Position numbers and translations under genes: made by a program
Origin: Paenibacillus macquariensis
Lineage (GTDB): Bacteria; Bacillota; Bacilli; Paenibacillales; Paenibacillaceae
NCBI RefSeq assembly: GCF_900156375.1
Contig: NZ_FTNK01000012.1
Coordinates: 62,001-126,000, forward strand
Reading direction: 5' to 3'
DNA: 64,000 bases
The notes under the pieces: model-generated
What the model saw: the letters and a program-made list of their open reading frames with translations, nothing else
What the model was told of the DNA's origin: nothing
Database searches by the model: none
Shown here: positions 35,395 to 44,651 of the stretch, piece after piece
Layout: every line of letters begins with the position of its first letter
Numbering within the stretch: the stretch's first letter is position 1

Positions 35395-35585
35395 TTAAAC
35401 CTCTCCTAGCAATATTGGATTTGATAACACTCTTATCCTATGTCCGTTAATAGAAAATGCTAGTACGTAAGCCTTTCGCTAGATTTAAATTATCAAAAAT
35501 GAGCTGAAGTCTAGTAGATGCAACTTATTTCGGATCTATACGTTTTATATATTACATAATAAATTATTGAAAGAAGGTCTCTCTA

Positions 35586-36842
35586 TTGAAGAAATGGATC
35601 ATGGTTCTACTTTCCTCTTTTTACTTATTAGGTTCAGGTACAAGCATCATTAATGCGACTAACAACGAGTTGACCACAGTTTCTGTAAATGACCATCTGA
35701 TCACATTCGATGTAAAGCCAATGAATGATCATGGTACCATTCTTGTTCCTCTACGATTTGTAGTAGATGAGCTCGGAGGCACAATAACCACATGGAATAA
35801 CAAAAAGTTGATCTTGAACAAGGACAGCACCAAGATTACATTAACTATTGGTTCCAAGATAGTTCAGAAGAATCAAGGACAGTTCACACTTACAACCGCC
35901 CCCATTGTAAAAGACGGCAGGACGTTAGTACCCCTTCGATTTCTCTCCGAAGCATTTGGTGCAAACCTAAATTACAGCAATAATAATGTGTCCATTGTTA
36001 CTCATGAGTCTCCGATTCAATCCCCTGCTATCCCAGGCAATTCTATCGGAAACCTTAACAATGGGGGCTTGAATGCGAGTTACGAAGATTGGATATTTTT
36101 CAATAACCCACTTGACCAAGGATCAATTTATAAGGAGAAGTTAGATGGAACTGATAAGCAAAAAGTAAACGATGATGTATTTGTAACTAACCTAAATATT
36201 GTTAACGGAAAACTATACTATGTAAGTGGAAACACCATATATAAATCAGATATTAACGGGACTAACCGAGCGATTGTGATGGAATTAGGATTGGGAGGGC
36301 CACGCTTAATGTCTGTTGTTGGCGACTGGATTTATTACACAAAAGGAAAATCTATGTTTATGCCACTATATCGCATGAAGACAGACGGTACATCAAACCA
36401 ATTACTTGAGAAGAATGAAGTATCTAGTATCGCTGTGGTAGATGGGAAAATCTATTACACGATCTATTTGTCCAAACTTTTTGTTATGGACGTTGACGGA
36501 AACAACAAAAAGAAAATATTAGAGGGGTCTATCTCTGGTGTTGATGTTAAAGTGAATACTTTATTCTTCAATTACAATACTAAGCTATACTCAATGGGCA
36601 CTGACGGGAAGTCACTTACTAAAATCTCAGATCACAATGCTCGAGATATTAACGTGCATGGTGACTGGTTATATTACACAAATCACTCCGAATACAGCAA
36701 GAAGTTATACCGAATCAACCTCATTGACCATGAAACACAAAAGCTCGGAGATGATAAAACATTTTATCTTCACATCGTAGATAACAAAATTTTCTATGCC
36801 GATCCTTATGAAAGAAAAACAATAGAAGTTGCTATTGATTGA
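35586..36842 (+). CDS. Secreted protein: copper-amine-oxidase N-terminal domain plus DUF5050-like propeller
   Basis: The 418-residue protein has a signal peptide (to about 25), a copper amine oxidase N-like domain (about 30-140, with ILVPLRFVVDELGG and the repeat TLVPLRFLSEAFGA), and then six or so short beta repeats with Y-Y or W-I-Y-Y plus D-G-T/N-N patterns (about 165-418), which match DUF5050-like propellers. Such proteins are exported and probably bind a wall or ligand. TTG 35586 follows AAGAAGG eight bases upstream. Confidence 0.78.
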   Translation: MKKWIMVLLSSFYLLGSGTSIINATNNELTTVSVNDHLITFDVKPMNDHGTILVPLRFVVDELGGTITTWNNKKLILNKDSTKITLTIGSKIVQKNQGQFTLTTAPIVKDGRTLVPLRFLSEAFGANLNYSNNNVSIVTHESPIQSPAIPGNSIGNLNNGGLNASYEDWIFFNNPLDQGSIYKEKLDGTDKQKVNDDVFVTNLNIVNGKLYYVSGNTIYKSDINGTNRAIVMELGLGGPRLMSVVGDWIYYTKGKSMFMPLYRMKTDGTSNQLLEKNEVSSIAVVDGKIYYTIYLSKLFVMDVDGNNKKKILEGSISGVDVKVNTLFFNYNTKLYSMGTDGKSLTKISDHNARDINVHGDWLYYTNHSEYSKKLYRINLIDHETQKLGDDKTFYLHIVDNKIFYADPYERKTIEVAID

Positions 36843-36850
36843 TCTACGAA

Positions 36851-36892
36851 ATAAAAGGATCTCCTAATGAATAAGGGAGATCCTTTTATTTC
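36851..36892. terminator. Bidirectional terminator between propeller protein and membrane gene
   Basis: AAAAGGATCTCC pairs with GGGAGATCCTTTT with one mismatch, flanked by A and T tracts. Confidence 0.85.
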
Positions 36893-36908
36893 TATTGCAT
36901 TTAATAGT

Positions 36909-37265
36909 CTAATTATTAGTAATTGCTTTCGATCTAATTATATATTTACCTATCCAATATCCAATGGCCCACATGACTAAATACACGATTAGGTATATGA
37001 ATGCTGAACTATTTAAGAATACGAACATAATTAGGATGTAAGTAACTATGGAAACGACTAATGTTATTACGACCTTCGAACGGGTAACAGCGCATAGGAC
37101 TCCTTGTAAGACAAATAGGACAGGAAATATTAATACTAATCCAGCTAAAATTAGCGATTTAGCATCTAGGTCAGACAGACCAAACATCTGAGTTGAAGTA
37201 ATTATAGATATAATAGCCATGACTAATGCAGGAAATAGAATGACAATGATATTCCTCTTGTTCAT
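36909..37265 (-). CDS. Small membrane protein, unknown
   Basis: The 118-residue protein has four hydrophobic segments (about 7-26, 37-57, 68-88 and 90-110) and ends IIRSKAITNN. ATG follows GGAGGG. It lies 41 bases after the 37307 gene stop, likely in the same operon. No family recognised. Confidence 0.6.
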   Translation of the reverse strand: MNKRNIIVILFPALVMAIISIITSTQMFGLSDLDAKSLILAGLVLIFPVLFVLQGVLCAVTRSKVVITLVVSIVTYILIMFVFLNSSAFIYLIVYLVMWAIGYWIGKYIIRSKAITNN

Positions 37266-37306
37266 AATAATAACCCTCCTCTAATCTCCTTAAATTGAAA
37301 TGCTTC

Positions 37307-37894
37307 TCAGTTCAATTTCTTCTCATATCGAACCTTTCCATCCCTATCTAACCCTTGTATCGATGTCCACGTCTGCTTTAGCTCTTCTTCATTCCACAGA
37401 AATAAGAACATCCGGTCTTCTTTGATGACCTGTCTCATTAAGGATGTCTTTACTTCCCCACTCTTTCCTTCATCCTTAATCTCTGTATTCAACACGACTG
37501 TTGTGATCTCAGAATCGGTCACATATCCATAAAACTGTGCTAACCTCAGTTTCTTATCATGCTGTGATATCGAGTAGCTGTAAGTGAGTGGCTTACTATG
37601 ATCAATCTCAACACCATTAACCCCTCCACCCGGATACCATCCAAGAGTCCTTCTAATCACGGTGTCAGCAGAAAACCAATTCTTGTATTTCCCTAAATAA
37701 ATAGTGATATCATCACCAAAGGGAACTTCCCGCAGGACTTTAGAAGGTCCATAATGATAACTTCGTTCGGAGAGCTCATGTGCCTGCTTAGCACTAAAAC
37801 TACCTACATACGAATTATCTCCACTAAAGAAAAGGAAAACAAAGAGAATAGCAACACACCATTCCACGACGAGCATGACAGTCTTTCTTCTCAT
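37307..37894 (-). CDS. Membrane-anchored protein of unknown function
   Basis: The 195-residue product has one N-terminal transmembrane helix (about 5-23) and an extracytoplasmic part with ITIYLGKYKNW, WYPGGGVNGVEI and FLFLWNEEELKQTW. The start overlaps the stop of the amber-interrupted gene by four bases (ATGA), so the two were translationally coupled. I do not recognise the family. Confidence 0.65.
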   Translation of the reverse strand: MRRKTVMLVVEWCVAILFVFLFFSGDNSYVGSFSAKQAHELSERSYHYGPSKVLREVPFGDDITIYLGKYKNWFSADTVIRRTLGWYPGGGVNGVEIDHSKPLTYSYSISQHDKKLRLAQFYGYVTDSEITTVVLNTEIKDEGKSGEVKTSLMRQVIKEDRMFLFLWNEEELKQTWTSIQGLDRDGKVRYEKKLN

Positions 37895-38382
37895 CGTCCC
37901 TCACCCTCCTTCGGCAAGGATATATTTAATAGCGCTTCTCTGTCATACCATTTATATTTAATGATCAAATCTCCATTAGGATCCTTCATTTTATCAAAAT
38001 ACATGATGCAATTTTCACCCCACGCTCTTACACTGCTGCCTCCTCCATGGGAAACCAGTTCTTCTCCATTAGAATCAATTAGCGTAAGAGCTGTATTTGG
38101 AAATGACCAACCATTGCGATCTTGCTTCTTAATGGAATACTAGAGAACGACCTGTTTAGACGTAATGTAGATATCCTCAACCGTAAATACATCCCCATCC
38201 ATATCCATTTTTTTATCGATTACATACGTGGTGACGGGACCATCCTCTTGTAAGAGTTTGATGTTTGCTTTGTCTCCATAGTCGGATGGAATAAGATTCA
38301 TCGCTTGTGGAATCAATAAAATCCCGAATATAACAATGATTAGCCTTCTAAAGGCAGTAACTGCACTCATGACACGCTTCAC
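37891..38382 (-). pseudogene. Gene interrupted by an in-frame amber codon
   Basis: The first part (38382 to 38143, 80 codons) starts at GTG 38382 after GGAG, with a transmembrane anchor (RLIIVIFGILLIPQAMNLIP) and ends SKQVVL before TAG at 38140-38142. The same frame then continues for 82 codons, reading YSIKKQDRNGWSFPNTALTL and further, to a TGA at 37891-37893 that overlaps the next start. No frame change is needed. A single base change gives this stop, so this is a fresh pseudogene, a sequencing error, or less likely readthrough. The full product would be about 163 residues. Confidence 0.75.
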
Positions 38383-38559
38383 TGAATAGACTCCTTTGAA
38401 GATCAGATTTAAAATGGACTAATGTATCTCATCCCTTTCAGCCAACATTTTCCAAACTCATCTATACTTTAACATTTAATCCTACGCTTTTGGTGCCACT
38501 TTCCATTTTTTAGTGAACAGTCTTTTAGTTACTGAGAAAAGTAATAACAAATTCCGGAC

Positions 38560-38604
38560 AAAAAAATGAGTAATCCAAAGCGTATTGATCGCTTGAGATT
38601 ACTC
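38560..38604 (-). terminator. Terminator of moeA
   Basis: GAGTAATC (38568-38575) pairs with GATTACTC (38597-38604), and an inner AGCG/CGCT pair extends the stem. An A run (38560-38566) reads as T on the minus strand. Confidence 0.75.
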
Positions 38605-38623
38605 AATAAATTTAAAGACAACA

Positions 38624-39886
38624 CTATTTCAACATCAACATTCGAACTTTAGCGCCACTCTTCAATCCTTCTTGGGCTGGGGGCACAACAATTAAGCAAT
38701 CACTATCCTTAATGGTTATCATCACACCTGATTCATCTATACCGGTTGGGATCGCAAATACGACACCGTCTCGGATCTCAACTTTCCCCCGAACATAACG
38801 AGTGAAGCTGTTGATCTTAGAATAATCTGCTCCGAGCGTCCCGCTCCACTCCACTAAATAAGGATTCTGATTGCCCATCATCCCTCTGATACTTGGTGCA
38901 ACGAATAATTCACACCCAACGAAACAAGCACCTGGATTACCAGAAAGAGCGAATAGTAACTTCCCATCTTTGACTGCTGCTGTCGTCACGCTACCTGGGC
39001 GCATAGCAACTTTGTTATATAACATCTCAACACTATCACCACGTACGAGGTCACCCATAATATCATAATCACCAACCGATACACCGCCACTTGTAACGAC
39101 CATATCATACTGATTCAGTGCCTCTTCTACCTTCTCTCGTGCTAAAGACAAATCATCCATAATGGCATCTAGAATAACGGGTTCTCCGCCTGCCTCGATG
39201 ACCTGAGAAGCTAACATCCACGTATTGCTGTTACGAATTTTACCTGGTTGAAGTGGTTCATCTACCGATAATAGCTCAGATCCTGTTGAGAAAATAGCTA
39301 CCTGAGGTTGCCGATATACGGCCACATGATGAATGCCAAACGTTGCTAACACCGATATTTCACCAGCTGAAATCTTGATCCCTGGGCTAAGAATCAATTC
39401 TCCTGCCTGAAGTTCCAGTCCAATGGGTGTGATATTCTTCCCGATTTCGATACACCGTTTCAGTCCAACAACAGATCTTCCCTCTTCCACGCGTACCTCT
39501 GTCATTTCAAACATAACGACTGCATCCGCCCCTTCTGGGACTTGTGCGCCTGTCATAATACGTGAGGCTGTACCTGGCATAATTCTTTTGTCGGATACCT
39601 TACCACAAGGAATCTCATCGATCACTTCGAGCCATATGGGTTGATCACTGTTACATCCATCTGTATCTGCAGATCGAATCGCATACCCATCCATGCCAGA
39701 GCGGCGAAAATGAGGATACGGATGAGGCGCTGATATTTCTTGCGCTAACGTTCTTCCGTGGCTCTCTTGCAGCGTAACCGTCTCGATAGCACCAGCGTTT
39801 ATGTATTGTGAAATCATGGATTGAGCGGCACTTACCTGAAGTGCTTTTCGCTTAAATTTAGAAGAGTTATATATAGAATCTGTCAT
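38624..39886 (-). CDS. moeA: Molybdopterin molybdotransferase MoeA
   Basis: The 420-residue protein inserts molybdate into molybdopterin. It has RSGMDGYAIRSADT, the VMFEMTEV region, GIELQ-like LQAGELILSPG, IFSTGSELL, TSGGVSVGDYDI, LSGNPGACFVG, and a C-terminal beta-barrel domain (about 340-420). I start at ATG 39886 after GGAGG seven bases away; the frame is open to 39925. No other molybdenum-cofactor gene is next to it in this window. Confidence 0.92.
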   Translation of the reverse strand: MTDSIYNSSKFKRKALQVSAAQSMISQYINAGAIETVTLQESHGRTLAQEISAPHPYPHFRRSGMDGYAIRSADTDGCNSDQPIWLEVIDEIPCGKVSDKRIMPGTASRIMTGAQVPEGADAVVMFEMTEVRVEEGRSVVGLKRCIEIGKNITPIGLELQAGELILSPGIKISAGEISVLATFGIHHVAVYRQPQVAIFSTGSELLSVDEPLQPGKIRNSNTWMLASQVIEAGGEPVILDAIMDDLSLAREKVEEALNQYDMVVTSGGVSVGDYDIMGDLVRGDSVEMLYNKVAMRPGSVTTAAVKDGKLLFALSGNPGACFVGCELFVAPSIRGMMGNQNPYLVEWSGTLGADYSKINSFTRYVRGKVEIRDGVVFAIPTGIDESGVMITIKDSDCLIVVPPAQEGLKSGAKVRMLMLK

Positions 39887-40011
39887 GTTGTAACCTCCGA
39901 TAGGTATATAAGTCTTATATAACATATCATTTTACGAAAAGATAAAAAAGACAGTATACGAAAACTCACTTCGTATACTGTCTATAGAATAGTTAATAAC
40001 GCCTTCACGCT

Positions 40012-40794
40012 TTACCTTCTTTTACTTCGCCTACTTATCTTACCTGAACCAGACCTGGTCTTAGGTTTACTGATAGACTTCTTGGAATTACTGGAGCTGC
40101 TGGAAGAACCGAAGATACTCGATCCACCTTCGCTACTACCTCGCTTAATGGTACCCTTACTCGTCGTTGAATCGTTCGCACCTCGACTGAAAATGGTGTC
40201 GTCTTTACCATTAGTAGTGCTACTATTGCTCGTTCCACGTCGGGTAATCGCACCTTTTTTCTCAACGGTTAATGGAGGAGAGATTTTCTTATCATTCACC
40301 GTTGCTTGACGGTACGAACCTTGTTTCGGCTGATAGACATCTTTGCTGGAATATCCACGATAAGAACCGCCGCTTCTACCTACGGAATCGAACAGATTGC
40401 CAATGATACTTGCTGCGATATAACCTTGCAAGAAGCTTGAATCATAGTTCTTCTGAACATATTCTTTGGAATCCACTTCGATAAGTGTATCTTCTTTTTT
40501 GACTGGGTCCTGTTGTAAGTGATACCACTCTTTATCGTAGACAAGGAACATTCGTTCAGGATCTTCAGGCGAGATCTGATCCGGCTTACGATCATCCGTA
40601 AGGTCTTTCGCTACTTCCGGTACCGTCTGCCCTACAGCTCTATATACGTATGAGGTTGCTGTACCCTCTTTATTCACAGATTCAAGCGGATAGGATTTCG
40701 ATAAATCGCCCGGTGATCCACAACCACTCAATAAAGATATAAGTAAACTAAGAACAATCAATAATTTCATCGAAAGAACTGAACGTTTCTTCAC
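40012..40794 (-). CDS. DUF4247 lipoprotein of the PspA cluster
   Basis: The 260-residue protein starts at GTG 40794 (ribosome site GGAG, eight bases). It has a lipoprotein signal (LIVLSLLISLLSGC), a DUF4247 domain (about 30-150, with SYPLESV, DPERMFLVYDKEWYHLQQDP and FLQGYIAASIIGNLF) and a long Ser/Gly/Lys-rich low-complexity tail. It is the last gene of pspA-DUF350-DUF4178-DUF4247, two to three bases from the stop of the gene before. Partners of this kind surround PspA in many Bacillota. It is anchored outside the membrane. Confidence 0.82.
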   Translation of the reverse strand: MKKRSVLSMKLLIVLSLLISLLSGCGSPGDLSKSYPLESVNKEGTATSYVYRAVGQTVPEVAKDLTDDRKPDQISPEDPERMFLVYDKEWYHLQQDPVKKEDTLIEVDSKEYVQKNYDSSFLQGYIAASIIGNLFDSVGRSGGSYRGYSSKDVYQPKQGSYRQATVNDKKISPPLTVEKKGAITRRGTSNSSTTNGKDDTIFSRGANDSTTSKGTIKRGSSEGGSSIFGSSSSSSNSKKSISKPKTRSGSGKISRRSKRR

Positions 40795-40805
40795 ATGATC
40801 CACTC

Positions 40806-41315
40806 CTAGCTTGCGCGAATGACTTTAACATCTGCTGATATTAAACTTTCTCCATCATACATCATGAATCGCCCATTCTGCCATTCAATGCGAAGCAGAA
40901 AATTATCATCAGATTGATATTGCCATACATGCTGCTCCCCACCTTGCATAAATGGTGCCCGTCCAGTCACTAACACATTTCCTTCGTATTCTTCCTCAAG
41001 ATGATAAGATTTGTCATCCAAATCAATAATACTTGGAACCTCGTTAGGATTGTCTAACCTACCATCAATAGGTTTATACAACGCATACTGCAAGGTCTCT
41101 CTTTCTTCAATATGAAGATAAGCGAGGTCCTGACCATCCTGTAACGTAAGTACAACGGCATTACGACTTCGATTGTGGACTCTACCCACGACTTCATATG
41201 TCACAAGCGATACTTCACATATATCACCAGGTGCAAGCCCTAACATGCTTTTCTCCTTCATAGGAGGTTCTGATTTATTAAATAAGTTACCAATTCGTTT
41301 AAACATACTCATCAT
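40806..41315 (-). CDS. DUF4178 domain protein
   Basis: The 169-residue protein has an N-terminal hydrophilic start, then DUF4178: LAPGDICEVSLVTYEVVGRV, and a later WQNGRFMMYDGESL. The fold is beta-rich. Genes of this family cluster with PspA and DUF350; it is thought to act at or near the membrane in stress response. ATG 41315 follows GAGGAG. Confidence 0.82.
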   Translation of the reverse strand: MMSMFKRIGNLFNKSEPPMKEKSMLGLAPGDICEVSLVTYEVVGRVHNRSRNAVVLTLQDGQDLAYLHIEERETLQYALYKPIDGRLDNPNEVPSIIDLDDKSYHLEEEYEGNVLVTGRAPFMQGGEQHVWQYQSDDNFLLRIEWQNGRFMMYDGESLISADVKVIRAS

Positions 41316-41342
41316 TTATGACTCCTCACCTATAGTATTCTT

Positions 41343-41747
41343 TTACAAACATGACGTAATAATTAAAGCACCTACAACGTGAAGCATCCCACCAAATAGG
41401 CCATACCCTAGTTTACCTTGCTGTGTTCCTAAATCTAGATCGAGTTTAGCCCATGCACGTAAGCATACACGTACGATACTCTCCAATACGAGAAGAACAA
41501 GGAACGAGATGATCGACACTACGATCGCTTCTAATAGTTCATTAGAGGTAGAGATGGATACTGATAGAATATATCCTTGTGCTAGTAGCTTCATCATCAT
41601 CCGTGTTGTAACTGCCATATTTCCTGCTTTAACCTCTTCGAAATCTTTGTATTTCGTAAATAAGGAGTCTACATAGAGTAGAACAAACAATAACACTGAG
41701 CCTACACCTGTCCAGACTAATACTCTTAGAACATACTCAAAATCCAT
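41343..41747 (-). CDS. DUF350 (YjfL-like) membrane protein
   Basis: The 134-residue protein has about four transmembrane helices in the paired-repeat pattern of DUF350 (for example VLVWTGVGSVLLFVLLYVDS and VVSIISFLVLLVLESIVRV). I take ATG 41747; GTG at 41759 is an alternative start with a closer ribosome-site overlap. It sits in the PspA operon after the hairpin at 41801-41841. Confidence 0.78.
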   Translation of the reverse strand: MDFEYVLRVLVWTGVGSVLLFVLLYVDSLFTKYKDFEEVKAGNMAVTTRMMMKLLAQGYILSVSISTSNELLEAIVVSIISFLVLLVLESIVRVCLRAWAKLDLDLGTQQGKLGYGLFGGMLHVVGALIITSCL

Positions 41748-41800
41748 TAAACTCGTCACCCCATATCATCAAATTACACATCAGACCTATTTTAATCATA

Positions 41801-41841
41801 TAAAAGCGAAGGAGGCCTATTTAGTAAATTGGCTCCTTCGC
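41801..41841 (-). terminator. Hairpin between pspA and the downstream genes
   Basis: GCGAAGGAG (41806-41814) pairs with CTCCTTCGC (41833-41841); on the minus strand a T4 tract follows. It may partly end transcription, so PspA would be made in excess over the DUF350-DUF4178-DUF4247 products. Confidence 0.65.
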
Positions 41842-41878
41842 CTGTTGAAACCTCATATTCACACAATGGATTAGAAGA

Positions 41879-42547
41879 TTATTTCTTTTCGAATTGTTTC
41901 ATAAGAGCAGCTAGTTCATCTTCTACCGCTTGATCTTTATTTAAGCTTTCGAACTCAGCATCCAATGATTTCTCACTTGAAGCTAATTCATTACTTGCTT
42001 CAGCTTGCGCTTCCATTTGCATCATCTTATCTTCCATACGTTTAAGTCCACTTGCTGCAGAATCCGTACTGAATCCTGTCATTGCTTTGTTAATTTCATT
42101 CTGTGCCTTAGCAGCATTGTAACGAGCTACTAAAGTTTCACGCTTATTTTTCATCTCTGTCAATTGCTTGCGCATTTCATCTAGCTTACCACGCAAGTTG
42201 TCAGCAGCTGCTTTATTCTGATCATAGTTCGTTTTGTATTCGCCCATTTTCACTTCGGCTGCTTTCTTCTCTTCCAACGCACGACGAGCAAGATCGATGT
42301 TCTGAGCTTGAGCAGCTGTAGCTGCTTGTTGACCACGCTTAGCCACTAGTGCTTCTTGTTCTTCATAAAGTGATTTGAATTTCTTTTCGATAGCGATTTG
42401 TGCTGCTACAGCTTTCTCAGCATCTTCAAGATCTTCATGCATATCTCTAATGTACTGGTCTGTCATTTTGATTGGATCTTCTGCTTTATCGATAATACTA
42501 TTAATATTTGACATCGTTAAATCGCGTAATCTTTTGAACATAGACAT
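41879..42547 (-). CDS. pspA: PspA/IM30 family membrane-stress protein
   Basis: The 222-residue protein is almost wholly coiled-coil, opens SMFKRLRDLTMSNINSIIDK, and has the PspA core AEDPIKMTDQYIRDMHEDLE and the C-terminal KRMEDKMMQMEAQAEA. It forms ring or rod oligomers on stressed membranes. Length is normal for PspA (about 222). It is first in the operon, under the sigma-W-like promoter at 42593-42618. Confidence 0.95.
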   Translation of the reverse strand: MSMFKRLRDLTMSNINSIIDKAEDPIKMTDQYIRDMHEDLEDAEKAVAAQIAIEKKFKSLYEEQEALVAKRGQQAATAAQAQNIDLARRALEEKKAAEVKMGEYKTNYDQNKAAADNLRGKLDEMRKQLTEMKNKRETLVARYNAAKAQNEINKAMTGFSTDSAASGLKRMEDKMMQMEAQAEASNELASSEKSLDAEFESLNKDQAVEDELAALMKQFEKK

Positions 42548-42592
42548 AATTTGTTTCCTCCTAGGAAAATGTTTGTTTTTTATAATAAGGTT

Positions 42593-42618
42593 TACGCATT
42601 AAAAAAAATAATGTTTCA
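42593..42618 (-). promoter_or_regulatory. Sigma-W-like ECF promoter of the pspA operon
   Basis: On the minus strand TGAAAC (42613-42618) and CGTA (42593-42596) are exactly 16 bases apart. This matches the sigma-W consensus (TGAAAC-N16-CGTA). It lies about 45 bases before the pspA start. It is the strongest promoter match I see in the window. Confidence 0.75.
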
Positions 42619-42646
42619 TTTTTTTTATATTTTTCCTTATTCAAGC

Positions 42647-42988
42647 TCAAAGTTTGGATCCTTGCCGTAAAAAATCATCCATTTTACCGTTCACGATTGC
42701 AATGATATCCATGATTTCTTCTTTCGAAATATTATCATAATGAATACCCATCGCTACGGTTACGGTTCGATTGAGCACCCGTGCAGCTTTAAGTGCTAAA
42801 TCTTCACTTATGGTATGTTCTTTATGCCCTGGTACCTCCGATGTTTGTACTTCAATCTCACCGCTCGGACCTACATATGCCGTAGACACAGCACCAATAT
42901 GTGCAGTTCCTCCTGTGACGATTAACATCATATCCCGTCCGATTGGGACTTCAGTTACTACAATATCTTCTGGATTGTATTCGTGCAT
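42647..42988 (-). CDS. LpdD-like small protein (prenyl-FMN chaperone-type)
   Basis: The 113-residue protein has IVTGGTAHIGAVSTAYVGP and VPGHKEHTISEDLALKAARV, which resemble the LpdD-like family linked to prenylated-flavin decarboxylases. It lies 42 bases after pyrD on the same strand and is probably co-transcribed with pyrKD. No UbiD-type decarboxylase is visible in the window, so its role here is unclear. Confidence 0.55.
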   Translation of the reverse strand: MHEYNPEDIVVTEVPIGRDMMLIVTGGTAHIGAVSTAYVGPSGEIEVQTSEVPGHKEHTISEDLALKAARVLNRTVTVAMGIHYDNISKEEIMDIIAIVNGKMDDFLRQGSKL

Positions 42989-43030
42989 ACTTCTTCAGCC
43001 TTTCTTTTACAGCAAGATCTATATAATATT

Positions 43031-43963
43031 CTATAATATTCCACGTATTTCGTCCAAAGATTTTATATTCTCATCTTGCATGAATTGCTGTAGTCCCTCA
43101 ATAAGATCTTCCCCAGCTCGAAGATTCATGAAGTTATAAGTTCCAACCTGCACTACGGATGCGCCAGCCATGATGAACTCAATGACATCCGTTGTGCAGA
43201 CTATCCCACCTATGCCCATAATGGGGATAGCCACATGTTGAGCCACTTGATGTACCATTCGTAATGCGATCGGTTTGATCGCTGGACCCGACAGCCCTGC
43301 ATAGAGGTTACGAAATACGCTAGAACGACGATGTACATCTATTTTCATACCTGAAATGGTATTGATAAGAGAAAGTGCATCTGCCCCTTCATATTCACAC
43401 ATCATGGCCATTTCTACGAGATTCTCAGCTCCCGGGGATAACTTAACCGTAAGTGGAAGGGCGATAGCCTGTCTCACCTGACGAACTACTTCACGTGCAG
43501 CGCATGTCTTCACACCATAAGCTATTCCGCCTTCTTTTACATTAGGACAGGATATATTCAATTCAATCATATCTACCGCTTTACGACCTAGTGCTTGTCT
43601 TCTATCATAATCTTCTTGAATTAATATAGCTCCCTGCACATATTCATCTATACTGTTTCCACCTAGGTTAACGATTCGAACCGTATCTAGCGTCTCCCAA
43701 TCCTCACATTCTTGTTCTAAGAAATAAGGAATGCCCGGATTCTCAAGCCCTACACTATTTAACATGCCAGATGGCGTCTCATATACCCTTAGTCCATCAT
43801 TACCCGCCTTGGGATGTAAGGTTAGTCCTTTCCCACTAATACCACCAAGCCTTGAAATATCATATAACTGACCGTATTCTCTTCCAAACCCAAACGTACC
43901 AGATGCCATCACGATCGGATTCTTAAAATCAATATTTCCTACTCGACATGTTAAATCAATCAT
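43031..43963 (-). CDS. pyrD: Dihydroorotate dehydrogenase B, catalytic subunit
   Basis: The 310-residue FMN enzyme has IVMASGTFGFG, the active-site NISCPNVKEGGIAYG with the class 1B catalytic Cys, and GIGGIVCTTDVIEFIMAGA with VQVGTYNFMN. It oxidises dihydroorotate to orotate. I start at ATG 43963 with GAGGAGG nine bases upstream. The first eight bases overlap the end of pyrK. It is not next to other pyr genes. Confidence 0.9.
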   Translation of the reverse strand: MIDLTCRVGNIDFKNPIVMASGTFGFGREYGQLYDISRLGGISGKGLTLHPKAGNDGLRVYETPSGMLNSVGLENPGIPYFLEQECEDWETLDTVRIVNLGGNSIDEYVQGAILIQEDYDRRQALGRKAVDMIELNISCPNVKEGGIAYGVKTCAAREVVRQVRQAIALPLTVKLSPGAENLVEMAMMCEYEGADALSLINTISGMKIDVHRRSSVFRNLYAGLSGPAIKPIALRMVHQVAQHVAIPIMGIGGIVCTTDVIEFIMAGASVVQVGTYNFMNLRAGEDLIEGLQQFMQDENIKSLDEIRGIL

Positions 43964-44651
43964 TGAACAAAACCTCCTCTGCTGCGAACACAGGCCCATC
44001 TGTACAAGCTTTTTTACGAGAATCTATACAAGACACGCTACATACTAAACAAGCCCCGATGCCACAAGCCATGCGATTCTCTAATGAGACATAGACTCGT
44101 GCAGAGCAACCTGTTAATTGTTGTTTCGTTTGGACCGCTTTCATCATGCCTTGGGGTCCACAAGTTAGAATCGTATCGTACTGATGGAAATCAACATCAT
44201 CCACGATATATCCCCCCACATTAGTATGAAGGTTACCCGCTACAGAACTGAATCGATCTAATAAATAAGGCTCCTTACTGAACCCTAGATAGATATCCGC
44301 ATTCGGGATTTGTTGCGCGCAGTAATATAATGGTGCAATGCCGATTCCACCACCAATCAATGCCACTCTACCTTGTGTCTCAGAAAAACCATTCCCGTAT
44401 GGACCTTCCACAGTAACCGGGTCTCCCGGACGAAGGGCAGCTAGAAGAGCTGTCCCTTCCCCAACCACTTGAATAAGAAACTCTAAGCCTTCATCATTCT
44501 TGTTGAATATACTTATTGGACGTGAGAGTAACGGATAGTTCCCCCACGCACGTAACATATAGAATTGTCCCATACGACAGTTATCGTTGCTCTCTACCTT
44601 CAACAAATACACTTGTTCGCTTACACGTTCATTAGATATTACTTTCCCCAT
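43956..44651 (-). CDS. pyrK: Dihydroorotate dehydrogenase B, electron transfer subunit
   Basis: The 231-residue protein has an FAD-binding half with PLLSRPISIFN, an NAD-binding glycine loop LIGGGIGIAPLYYC, and a C-terminal 2Fe-2S cluster with CGIGACLVCSVSC plus a later Cys before TDGPVFAAEE. It passes electrons from PyrD to NAD. It overlaps pyrD by eight bases, a usual coupling. Confidence 0.9.
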   Translation of the reverse strand: MGKVISNERVSEQVYLLKVESNDNCRMGQFYMLRAWGNYPLLSRPISIFNKNDEGLEFLIQVVGEGTALLAALRPGDPVTVEGPYGNGFSETQGRVALIGGGIGIAPLYYCAQQIPNADIYLGFSKEPYLLDRFSSVAGNLHTNVGGYIVDDVDFHQYDTILTCGPQGMMKAVQTKQQLTGCSARVYVSLENRMACGIGACLVCSVSCIDSRKKACTDGPVFAAEEVLFND

